Source of the DNA: an uncultured Helicobacteraceae bacterium
GTDB lineage: Bacteria > Campylobacterota > Campylobacteria > Campylobacterales > Sulfurimonadaceae
Direction of reading: 5' to 3'
DNA: 9,668 bases
Assembly (NCBI GenBank): GCA_903903705.1
Contig: CAIUZU010000161.1
Span: 1 to 9,668 of the forward strand
Positions 1 through 7,535 of this stretch are shown one piece after another; positions within the stretch are counted from its first letter, which is position 1; each line of letters starts with the position of its first letter. Made by a program: the position numbers and the translations under genes. Under the pieces are notes generated by a model that had not been told where the DNA came from, did not search any database, and worked only from the letters and a program-made list of their open reading frames with translations.

Positions 1-521
1 ATCATAATCGGAGCTAAGATAGAAAGACCCGTGATAACCTCATAAGAGATAAACACCGCAGCACCCCTTGCCGCCGAGAGAAGTGAAAACTTGTTTGCCG
101 AAGCCATACCTGCAAGAAGAGGACCGTATAGACCGACACCCATGATTCCAAGAATGTACAAGATACCGATGTTGATATCAGCAACTATAGGATGAACTTC
201 ATATCCAAAGAGTGTAAACGACGGTAAAAAAGGAATTGCCGCAGCAGCCATAAATGCCGTTGCCGCAGTAATAACAGGAGCAATTTTAAACACTCTGCTC
301 ACTACATTCGTAGGAACGATATCCTCTTTCGTAAAAAGCTTGATACCGTCTGCCGCAACTTGTAAGAGTCCAAAAGGACCGACATTCACCGGCCCTAAAC
401 GGCGTTGCATAAATGCAAGAACCTTTCTCTCAAAGTAGGTTCCGATTCCCGCTAATGCAGAAAATATAAGTAAAACCACAACGATTTTTATTATCGTCTC
501 AATAAAATATGCCATTTCCAT
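1..521 (-). CDS. nuoH: NADH-quinone oxidoreductase subunit H (NuoH), 5' part, cut by the window edge
   Basis: The first 173 codons of NuoH are present; the gene runs off the left edge with no stop. NuoH is the membrane subunit that, with NuoB and NuoD, forms the quinone-binding tunnel of complex I. Visible features are a first hydrophobic helix at about residues 8-28, then the conserved cytoplasmic loop with ERKVLAFMQRRLGP (residues 31-44), LQVAADGIKL (53-62) and FTKEDIVP (63-70), then hydrophobic segments at about 77-98, 115-138 and from 152 onward. This loop is the family signature and lines the quinone entry region. The ATG at 521 is preferred over the in-frame ATG at 515 because AAGGG lies 8 bases upstream of it. 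Three bases separate it from the stop of the preceding nuoG paralogue, so the two are probably cotranslated. The identification is firm; nothing can be said about the C-terminal half. Confidence 0.95.
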   Translation of the reverse strand, partial: MEMAYFIETIIKIVVVLLIFSALAGIGTYFERKVLAFMQRRLGPVNVGPFGLLQVAADGIKLFTKEDIVPTNVVSRVFKIAPVITAATAFMAAAAIPFLPSFTLFGYEVHPIVADINIGILYILGIMGVGLYGPLLAGMASANKFSLLSAARGAAVFISYEVITGLSILAPIM

Positions 522-524
522 ATA

Positions 525-3011
525 CTACACCCTTTCAATCGAAGCTGTTGCAAAGCGGTAAGTGCTAAACAGTGCCTCTGAATTTATCTTAGAATCAAAT
601 GTCGGTAAAAGTACGATATCACCGCTGATTTTATTGTCGCTTACGATTTTTGCAACAATCTCGCCATTCTCATTTTTAACTCTCACGTTATCCCCCTCAT
701 TTAGTTCAGATTTGCTTAAGAACTCTTCACTCATGTACACGCCGCTTACCTCATCAAGGTTAGTAGCTTTGTTTGTAAAGTCGCTGAATTGTCTTACCGG
801 ATTTGCAAGATAGATGAGTGTCCCCTCAAGTTTATCTTCACTAAACGCAGCAACCGACTCATCGCCGCTTGTTGCAACCGCTACATTATCAAGCAAATAT
901 CCACGGCATTCCGTACCGTCATTTTCATAATGGTTAGGAAGATTGTCAAATTTTTGAGCCTTAAATCCTTTGTTAGAAGGAAGCATAGGCGTATAGTTGA
1001 TTACATTCTCGGCATTAAAACCAAGTACATTTGCTATATCGTTAAGCTCATATCCGTTGTAACCTATTGCAGCATTTGTAGGGTTTACTCTTTTGTTTAT
1101 ACTTGTTAGCGTTCCCTCTTGCTGATTCATAGCAGGCATATCCAGATCTCCGTTGCCTAAAGCAGAAAGGGTAAAATCGCCTTTTGTGTTGTAACCGATT
1201 GTGTATGAACCCAGCTTCTCATCAAGTTCGCAGATAAGCGCAACTCCAAGCGAGTTTGTAAGTGTCGGGATAACAGTGATTTCAAATGCGCTGTATTTTT
1301 CAATAAGCGCTAAAAGACGAGCAAGATTTTTTGCGTTTGGATGAGTATAGAGATCTGCTCCTGCCATTAGGGCGAATGTATCTTTTTTAGCAAGATTTTT
1401 CTCTAAATCTTCCATAAATTTATCATCTGCTCCTAGAATTTTTAAAAGACGGTTATCATCCACTGCGACCTCTTTAGAGATCTTCTTAGGCACCATTTTT
1501 TTCTTCTCTTCTTCTACCTCTTCTTCTTCGCCGCTCTCTTCATTTTTCTTCATAACTTTTACGATTTCCGTAATCTCTTCTTTGATTATCTCTTCAACTG
1601 TTATAGTTTTTTGCGAGTGGAATGTTGCCAAATACTCAACTATATCCGATGGCAGTTTCGTCTTATCAGCAAATAAATCAAGTATCAGATAAAGTACGAC
1701 TTCTTCTTGAAGCGGTGCATGATACATAGTCATAATACTCTTTCCAAGTCCTTCGATAACAGGATCTTTTAGAGGATGGAAATATAATCCTGCACCCTTG
1801 TTTACAGTCATAGAGTTGTTTAGTGCATATCTTGCATTTGGATTGTCGCTCTTTAGAGCCGCTCCCACGGAGATAACGAAGTTTGCATTATGAGTCGCTT
1901 CAAGGTCATAACCGTAAAGTTTAGTTCCGCTAATCTCGCTGTAATCATTCAAAAATGTTTGTAGTGCTTTTGCTTCACTGTTTACAAGTTTGTAACCGAA
2001 TTTCTCTTTTAATGATTGAAGAAGATAAGCCTCTTCGTTTGTTATAGTAGAAGTAAACTTTATAGTATCAGCTTTTTTAAATGCTTCTATCGCTTTTGCA
2101 AATGCCGCTTCGTCTTTTGATTTGACTTCGTTTTGATAGTCAAATCCATATCTTCCAGCGCCGCAGAGAGCTACATAATTCCACTCATTCATAACACGGT
2201 AGATCTTCTCGTTCGTGTTCTCAATGCTTGTATGTTTTACATCATAAGAGATTTGACATCCTGCAGAACAGTGTCCGCATGTAGCAGGAATCTGTTTAAG
2301 CTCCCATGCGTTTGAGCTGTAGATAAAGTGAGTATCGACAAGCGCGCCTACCGGACAAACTGCCGCACACTCGCCACAACTTGTACAATCAAGCATCTCT
2401 TCGCCGCTGCTTAAACCTATAAGAGATTTATTGAGCTTATTCCACATCGCATAAGCATCTTTTGGCATAGTGTCTTTAAATTCCGCCTCTATCGCATCTG
2501 CCCCACGTGCTACAGTTTTGAGTGCATTGTCGCCAATCATATCTTTACAAGTCGTTACACATCTCTCGCAAACAATACAAAGACCCGGATTGTAGTGGAT
2601 GTGTCCCCAATCTTTATCTTTTCTGTTTACATCTTTGATAGCATAGTTTTGAGCGTCAACTCCCATCTCCAAAGTATAGTTTTGCAGTTCACACTCGCCT
2701 GACTGGTCACAAACACCGCATTGAAGAGGATGGTTTACATCGTAAACTTCCATAATCGCACGACGTTCTTTTGCGATATTTTCACTTGTCGTTACTACGC
2801 TCATGCCCTCTTTTGATTTTGCATTACAAGCATAAACCTGTTTGCCGTCTGCCTCGACAAGACATAAACGACATGCAAGCGTCGGGCTACATCTCGTTAA
2901 ATAACAAATTGCCGGTATAAAGATATTATTTGCGCGAGCGGCATTGAGTATATACTCGCCCTCTTGCGTCTGTATCTCTTTTCCATCAATATTTATAGTA
3001 ATTTTATTCAT
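525..3011 (-). CDS. nuoG: Second NuoG-type Fe-S subunit of complex I (paralogue 2)
   Basis: An 828-residue NuoG, the Fe-S subunit that carries electrons from the input module towards NuoI and NuoB. The N-terminal 2Fe-2S domain has C36, C47, C50 and C62 (N1b). H94, C98, C101 and C107 form the N5 signature HxxxCxxCxxxxxC. C145, C148, C151, C155 and C209, C212, C215, C219 form the N6a/N6b ferredoxin domain. C245, C248, C252 and C283 match the N7 site at the start of the molybdopterin-oxidoreductase-like domain, which fills the rest of the protein. It is colinear with the preceding nuoG to the C terminus (shared NQQEGT, NDIAN and ECRGY blocks), so it is a tandem paralogue. It differs by about 24 extra residues between C155 and C209 and by a highly charged insert at about 473-513. 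The start overlaps the previous gene's stop by 8 bases (ATGAATAA), implying translational coupling; a weak GAG lies 6 bases upstream. Confidence 0.93.
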   Translation of the reverse strand: MNKITINIDGKEIQTQEGEYILNAARANNIFIPAICYLTRCSPTLACRLCLVEADGKQVYACNAKSKEGMSVVTTSENIAKERRAIMEVYDVNHPLQCGVCDQSGECELQNYTLEMGVDAQNYAIKDVNRKDKDWGHIHYNPGLCIVCERCVTTCKDMIGDNALKTVARGADAIEAEFKDTMPKDAYAMWNKLNKSLIGLSSGEEMLDCTSCGECAAVCPVGALVDTHFIYSSNAWELKQIPATCGHCSAGCQISYDVKHTSIENTNEKIYRVMNEWNYVALCGAGRYGFDYQNEVKSKDEAAFAKAIEAFKKADTIKFTSTITNEEAYLLQSLKEKFGYKLVNSEAKALQTFLNDYSEISGTKLYGYDLEATHNANFVISVGAALKSDNPNARYALNNSMTVNKGAGLYFHPLKDPVIEGLGKSIMTMYHAPLQEEVVLYLILDLFADKTKLPSDIVEYLATFHSQKTITVEEIIKEEITEIVKVMKKNEESGEEEEVEEEKKKMVPKKISKEVAVDDNRLLKILGADDKFMEDLEKNLAKKDTFALMAGADLYTHPNAKNLARLLALIEKYSAFEITVIPTLTNSLGVALICELDEKLGSYTIGYNTKGDFTLSALGNGDLDMPAMNQQEGTLTSINKRVNPTNAAIGYNGYELNDIANVLGFNAENVINYTPMLPSNKGFKAQKFDNLPNHYENDGTECRGYLLDNVAVATSGDESVAAFSEDKLEGTLIYLANPVRQFSDFTNKATNLDEVSGVYMSEEFLSKSELNEGDNVRVKNENGEIVAKIVSDNKISGDIVLLPTFDSKINSEALFSTYRFATASIERV

Positions 3012-5253
3012 GTATTACTCTTTTAATTTTGGATTTTTCAAATCTATATCTGCTTGCATCTACGCTTATATCAAAAGTAGGATTAAGTGCTATAGTCCCC
3101 TTAAGCTCACTATCTACTCTAAAGATTCTTTGGATTTTTGTATCAGCGTAACTTATCTCAACAATGTCTCCATCAGAAATTTTAGCGGCTACGCTAAATT
3201 GGGCAGAACCCGTTAAAAACCTCTCTTTAGGCAGTTGAGTTGTTTTGTAAGTATAGTTGTTAAACTGAAGCACCGGATCACAGTGGTAGATAATCGTGCC
3301 GTTAAACTCAGGCATATCATCAAGCTCTTCAAGTTTACCCTCAGCACTGCAAATTACTTCATCAAGTATGTAACCTCGGCACTCTTCGCCTAGAGGTGAG
3401 AGGAAATTTTCTAAATTATCAAAAGCAACCGGCTTAAATCCTGCATTTTTATTAAGCTCTTGCGTATAGTCAATAGTATTTTTATTAGTTATTCCAAGCG
3501 CATTTGCGATATCGTTTAAGTTATATCCCCCAAATGCAAGAGCCACATTTGTAGGCAATACCCTGTTGTCGATATTTACAAAAGTTCCCTCTTGCTGGTT
3601 AAGTGCAGGAGCTGCCAAATCAGCACCATCAAGCGACGATATAACAAAATCGCCTTTAGCGTTATAACCGACAACACCGGAGATCTCTTCATCCATATCA
3701 AGCGAATTAATAAGCGATACGCCAAGCGTATTTACGTCTCTAGGAACTATAACTAGAGAGAAATCACTGTATTTCTCTATAAGTGCCGCAAGTTTTGCTA
3801 TATTGCATGAGCGTTCATGTGCGATTAAGTCATTACCGATTATAAGGGTACGTTTTTTCGCTCTTGAGAATGATTTTATCATTTGAGAGAACTCTTCTTC
3901 GCCGATGTTTGTTTCGGCATAAAGATAACCAAAATCTAACTCATCGAAAAATGCTCTCTCATCCTCATCCAAATCAATATCTTTTAATATCGAATGAGCC
4001 AAAAGTGCCATAACGCCCTCTTCCGTTCCCACTTCGTACTTCATCATCTGAGTTATGACATTTTGCATTAAAACATCCTCGAGAGGATGAGCATAGAGTA
4101 TTTTTGCGCCGTTATGTTTTGAAGCCGTTGTAAGAGCATATCTCACGGCAGGGTTATCGGTTGCGATTCTGCTTCCTATAACTATCGCCGCATCTGATTG
4201 CTTAATCGCATCAAGCGAGCCGCTATGGTGAAGTTTTGAGCTGATTGAGCTATATGATCTCATAAACTCCGAATAGACTCTTGCATCTTCGTTAAAGAGT
4301 TTTATGCCAAGCTTATTTTTTAGAAGCTCTAAGATATGCGCCTCTTCATTTGTAATCATAGACGAAAATCTTATAGCTTTTGCATTTTTTAACGCTTCAA
4401 TTGCTTTGTTAAATGCGTTCTCATTTTTAAGTGCCTTGTTGTCAAAATCAAAACCGAATCGACCTGCACCGCAGAGTGAAGTGAACTCAAAATTGTTTTT
4501 AACTCTGAATATCTCATCAGCACCGTTTAAAGAAGCGTGTCTTGTTTCATACTCTAGAGGACAGCCTGCCGAGCAGTGTACACATGTTGAAGGAACTCTC
4601 TCTAACTCCCATGCATTTGCTCTGTATTTAAAACCGCTGCTTGTCAGCGCCCCTACAGGACAAACCGCAATACACTCGCCGCAGAATGTACAATCAAGAG
4701 TTTCGCTGTTTTTTGGGATAATAGTTGAGCTGTATCCGCCGAATTTTACTTCGATTGCGTCATCACCGATAACCTCATTACATACATGCACGCACTTTTC
4801 GCACATAATGCACAACGACGGTTCATAATCTATAAGTCCCCAATGTTGCAGAGGACGATGCTGATCACGGGCAGAGAAATTTTGACGCTCAACATTAAAC
4901 TCTAAAGTTTTATTTTGCAGATCACACTCGCCAGATTTATCACAAACACCGCATTCCAAAGGATGATTTACATCATAAAGCTTCATGATGTTCGTTCTCT
5001 CGTTTTGCAATGCATCCGTGTTTGTAGTAATCTGGACGCCCTCGGTCGGAGGAGTGTTACAGCTAAGAATAAAACCCTCAACTCCCTCAGCCTCGACAAC
5101 ACACATACGGCATGATGCACACGGCGAAGTTTTAGAGATGTAGCACATGGTAGGGATATAGATGCCGTTTTTGCGAGCCACATTTAAAATAGTCTCGCCC
5201 TTTTGAGCCTCTACAGAGATACCGTCAATTTTAAAATTAATCAATTTATTCAT
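3004..5253 (-). CDS. nuoG: First NuoG-type Fe-S subunit of complex I (paralogue 1)
   Basis: A NuoG subunit of 749 residues from the preferred start (752 from the alternative ATG at 5262). Numbering from the longer form, N1b ligands are C40, C51, C54 and C68; N5 is H100, C104, C107 and C113; N6a/N6b use C151, C154, C157, C161 and C191, C194, C197, C201; N7 uses C227, C230, C234 and C264. The remainder is the degenerate molybdopterin-oxidoreductase-like domain, as in other NuoG. The N6 spacing is close to canonical, so this copy looks like the more standard of the two. The ATG at 5253 is preferred because GAGGA lies 8 bases upstream, while the ATG at 5262 directly abuts that motif; the shorter form also begins MNK, as does the downstream paralogue. 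It follows the NuoF-position flavoprotein closely and overlaps the second nuoG by 8 bases, so all three are probably made together. Confidence 0.93.
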   Translation of the reverse strand: MNKLINFKIDGISVEAQKGETILNVARKNGIYIPTMCYISKTSPCASCRMCVVEAEGVEGFILSCNTPPTEGVQITTNTDALQNERTNIMKLYDVNHPLECGVCDKSGECDLQNKTLEFNVERQNFSARDQHRPLQHWGLIDYEPSLCIMCEKCVHVCNEVIGDDAIEVKFGGYSSTIIPKNSETLDCTFCGECIAVCPVGALTSSGFKYRANAWELERVPSTCVHCSAGCPLEYETRHASLNGADEIFRVKNNFEFTSLCGAGRFGFDFDNKALKNENAFNKAIEALKNAKAIRFSSMITNEEAHILELLKNKLGIKLFNEDARVYSEFMRSYSSISSKLHHSGSLDAIKQSDAAIVIGSRIATDNPAVRYALTTASKHNGAKILYAHPLEDVLMQNVITQMMKYEVGTEEGVMALLAHSILKDIDLDEDERAFFDELDFGYLYAETNIGEEEFSQMIKSFSRAKKRTLIIGNDLIAHERSCNIAKLAALIEKYSDFSLVIVPRDVNTLGVSLINSLDMDEEISGVVGYNAKGDFVISSLDGADLAAPALNQQEGTFVNIDNRVLPTNVALAFGGYNLNDIANALGITNKNTIDYTQELNKNAGFKPVAFDNLENFLSPLGEECRGYILDEVICSAEGKLEELDDMPEFNGTIIYHCDPVLQFNNYTYKTTQLPKERFLTGSAQFSVAAKISDGDIVEISYADTKIQRIFRVDSELKGTIALNPTFDISVDASRYRFEKSKIKRVIHE

Positions 5254-5261
5254 ATCTCCCA

Positions 5262-5266
5262 TCCTC
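5262..5266 (-). promoter_or_regulatory. Ribosome binding site that decides the start of the first nuoG
   Basis: GAGGA overlaps the TAG stop of the upstream flavoprotein gene and sits 8 bases before the ATG at 5253. The same 8-base gap separates AAGG-, AGGA- or AAGGG-type motifs from the starts of nuoC, the flavoprotein and nuoH in this window. The competing ATG at 5262 would have no usable spacing, so 5253 is favoured. A second purine run, GGGAG, sits only 2 bases before 5253. Confidence 0.6.
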
Positions 5267-7299
5267 TACGCCTGTACCATAGCTATATAGTAACAACGCA
5301 TACATCTCTCTGCTTCACTCATAGCCTCTTCTTGCGTAAAGCCTAAGTTCACTTCTTTGTTGTTGTATTTTCTATCTTCAACTTCAAGGACTTCCGAGTG
5401 CTCTCTTGGAACACCTTTTAGCCAACCCGTAATCTTCTCTTTTTTATCATAAACTTTGAGTTTTCTAAGGTGATCTTCCATAATCTCATCATCGCTTAGA
5501 GTAACTTCACCGCTTAAAAGATATCTGCTCATAACCGAAGCCGCGCGTTTTGCCTGACCAACTGCATTTACAATCGTCATAGGACCGTATTCACAATCTC
5601 CTGAAGCAAAAATACCCTTGCGAGATGTCATGTAGTCCTTGCCGTTTGTCTTGATAGTCGCCCATGAAGTCAACTCAATCTCCCACTCAGGAGGTAAAAG
5701 TTTAAGGTCAGCTGACTGAGAAACAGCAGGGATAAGATAATCCGCCTCTATAACATAAGAAGCGCCCTCAACCTTAACAAGCTCTGCACGACCGCCGTTT
5801 GGATCCGGAACTAACTCAAATTTATCTATAAGAAGAGATTTTAAGATATTTTCTTCATCAACCATCTCTGCAACAGCAGAGTGGAAAAGAAACTCAACTC
5901 CCTCTTCTACTGCTTCATGATACTCTTCGTATGTCGTATTTTTTATGATGGTTTTCTCATCTCTACGGTAAATCATATAAACTTTTTTTGCATTTGCTCT
6001 GATGGCACATCTCACGACATCCATAGATGTAAATCCGCCGCCGACACAAACAAGAGTTTTTCCGGTTAAATCAACAAAATCCGTAGTTAGGAGATTTTCA
6101 TCCTGATCTTCTTTTGAGATTTTATAGCCGTACTTCTCATAAAGATTTACTTTATCAAGAAAATCTATCGCACCCCAATACCCTTTTATCTCTGCTCTTT
6201 CGTTATTACAGTAAACTTTTTTAGAGATTCTAGTACCGGTTGCAACCATAACAGAATCATACTCTTGCTCAAATCGTCTCATATCGTCTGCATTGATTTT
6301 GCTGTTTACTATAAAGTTTACACCCATATCCCTAACGCATTCGATATCTTTATTGTATTTGCCTATCGGCATCCTGTACTCAGGAACACCTACTGCAACT
6401 TCTCCGCCTAAAACAGGAAGCTCTTCATAAACATCAACTTCAACGCCATCGGCTGCAAGATAGTAAGCCGTCGTGAGTCCTGCAGGACCTCCGCCGATAA
6501 CTGCAACTCTTTTGCCGCTCTTTGGTTTCTTCTGCATCGGATGAAAAAAGTCATATCCGTGATCAGTCTCCCAATCGGCGCCAAGTCGCTTTAGCGACAT
6601 GATAGAAATCGGCTCATCAAGATTTGTTCTTCTGCAAGCCTCTTCACATGGATGAGGACAAACACGACCGCAAACATGCGCAAGCGGCATTGTTTGGCGA
6701 GTCGCCATCAAAGAGTCGTCCATTCTAAGATCTCTTACACCCTCGATATAGCCCGGAATATCTACATGTGAAGGACAAGCATCCGAACATGGAGATGTTA
6801 TCTTTGCGATATACCCTATCTCTTCATGGTAGTGCTTTGATGGTTTTTGCTTTTCTATGCACTCTAAAAACTCAGCTTCAAAATGCGTCATCAGATCAAT
6901 AATAGGGTTTGGAACAGTTTTTCCAATCTCACATTTTGAAGTGATTTGCATACTTTTGCCAATCTCCCTTAAATGGTCCAAATCAGCTATGCTTCCCTCA
7001 CCACGAGCAATCTTATCCAACTGATCATACAGAATTCTGCCGCCCCATCGTCCGGGTGCGCATCTTCCGCATGCCTCAGAGTACTCTTGATACTGTGCGG
7101 CGTATTCCATCGCCAGACGGATTACATCGACATCTTTATCAAAAAGTGCTACACCGTCCCAACCTATAAAGGCTTTTGAGGCACGGTGGCTGTCATATTG
7201 TGCCGGCAGGTTATAAGCTGACTCTTTCCACTCCTCTTGCGGCGTGTTGATGTTATTTACAAACTCACCGTTCCAAGTAGAAAAATATACTTTACTCAA
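5266..7299 (-). CDS. NuoF-position flavoprotein: NuoF C-terminal Fe-S module fused to a GltD-like NAD(P)H oxidoreductase
   Basis: A 677-residue protein in the slot normally held by NuoF. Residues ~42-135 resemble the end of NuoF, including CGRCAPGR at 77-84 and a later cysteine, C123; three of the four N3 ligands are present and the third position is Gly83. The FMN/NADH-binding part of NuoF is absent. Residues ~168-225 match the Fe-S domain of GltD and dihydropyrimidine dehydrogenase (C171, C175, C210, C214, C218, C222). The flavin core follows: GGGPAG at 269-274 for FAD, GGGFTSMD at 420-427 for the pyridine nucleotide, Tyr-Arg-Arg at 444-446 suggesting NADP(H), and GIFASGDCEYGPMTIVNAVG at 562-581 closing the FAD site. 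A further CxxC (C666, C669) lies near the C terminus. The likely role, inferred from domains and context, is electron exchange between NAD(P)H and complex I. The start is TTG: an in-frame TAA lies two codons upstream and the next Met is residue 64. Confidence 0.88.
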   Translation of the reverse strand: MSKVYFSTWNGEFVNNINTPQEEWKESAYNLPAQYDSHRASKAFIGWDGVALFDKDVDVIRLAMEYAAQYQEYSEACGRCAPGRWGGRILYDQLDKIARGEGSIADLDHLREIGKSMQITSKCEIGKTVPNPIIDLMTHFEAEFLECIEKQKPSKHYHEEIGYIAKITSPCSDACPSHVDIPGYIEGVRDLRMDDSLMATRQTMPLAHVCGRVCPHPCEEACRRTNLDEPISIMSLKRLGADWETDHGYDFFHPMQKKPKSGKRVAVIGGGPAGLTTAYYLAADGVEVDVYEELPVLGGEVAVGVPEYRMPIGKYNKDIECVRDMGVNFIVNSKINADDMRRFEQEYDSVMVATGTRISKKVYCNNERAEIKGYWGAIDFLDKVNLYEKYGYKISKEDQDENLLTTDFVDLTGKTLVCVGGGFTSMDVVRCAIRANAKKVYMIYRRDEKTIIKNTTYEEYHEAVEEGVEFLFHSAVAEMVDEENILKSLLIDKFELVPDPNGGRAELVKVEGASYVIEADYLIPAVSQSADLKLLPPEWEIELTSWATIKTNGKDYMTSRKGIFASGDCEYGPMTIVNAVGQAKRAASVMSRYLLSGEVTLSDDEIMEDHLRKLKVYDKKEKITGWLKGVPREHSEVLEVEDRKYNNKEVNLGFTQEEAMSEAERCMRCYYIAMVQA

Positions 7300-7307
7300 A
7301 GTTTAAA

Positions 7308-7311
7308 TCCT
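7308..7311 (-). promoter_or_regulatory. Ribosome binding site for the TTG start of the flavoprotein gene
   Basis: AGGA lies 8 bases before the TTG at 7299, in the 14-base gap after the NuoE-position gene. It supports initiation at this rare codon: an in-frame TAA at 7303-7305 closes the frame upstream, and no ATG occurs before residue 64, by which point the conserved NuoF-like segment has already begun. Confidence 0.6.
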
Positions 7312-7313
7312 GC

Positions 7314-7535
7314 CTATTTTTTTGTAACGATAGTCCAGTCGACTTCGTTAAACTTTAAAGAGTTAAGTAACTCATATCTATACTCTTTTACCAAATCCGC
7401 AGATCTTTGAATCGGAGTAAAATCACCGATTTCAAATAAAAAGATTGCAACTTCTCCAACTTTGTGAGATGTTAAAATCTCTCTCATACGAGGTTCAAAA
7501 CCATCTTTTAAATGTCTTAAATCATATCTTTTCAT
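7314..7535 (-). CDS. Short cysteine-free NuoE-position protein of campylobacterotal complex I
   Basis: A 73-residue protein between nuoD and the NuoF-position gene. It begins [17 protein letters not shown] and includes the segment GEVAIFLFEIGDF (about 27-39), which I recognise as the small protein replacing NuoE in Campylobacter and Helicobacter nuo operons. Classical NuoE is a thioredoxin-fold protein of roughly 160 residues or more with four cysteines holding the 2Fe-2S cluster N1a. This protein has no cysteine, so it cannot bind that cluster, and it has no signal peptide or membrane segment. Its role is unknown; a structural or docking part in the input arm is an inference from conserved position. 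Its ATG shares one base with the nuoD stop (TAATG), which suggests coupled translation, and GAGG lies 10 bases upstream. It is annotated in some genomes as a NuoE family protein on position alone. Confidence 0.85.
   Translation of the reverse strand: MKRYDLRHLKDGFEPRMREILTSHKVGEVAIFLFEIGDFTPIQRSADLVKEYRYELLNSLKFNEVDWTIVTKK

Noticed and set aside
3004..3011. The 8-base overlap of the two nuoG genes as a programmed frameshift that makes one fused protein
   Set aside because: The second gene has its own ATG and a complete N-terminal 2Fe-2S domain, and no slippery heptamer or clear stem-loop was noticed. Simple translational coupling explains the overlap.
4304..4828. Plus-strand open frame of 174 codons
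   Set aside because: It lies wholly antisense to the first nuoG, over its cysteine-rich region, and resembles no known family. It is a shadow of the real gene.
4983..5183. Second minus-strand open frame inside the first nuoG
   Set aside because: It overlaps the N1b-N5 coding region in another frame. The NuoG frame carries all the expected ligands, so this one is chance.
525..5253. Possible assembly duplication of nuoG
   Set aside because: The copies are colinear but diverged throughout, with different insertions, so they are true paralogues and not a repeated read or contig error.
7297..7316. Possible frameshift or missing start before the flavoprotein gene
   Set aside because: No ATG is present, but a TTG with AGGA 8 bases upstream fits well and the frame is intact for 677 codons.
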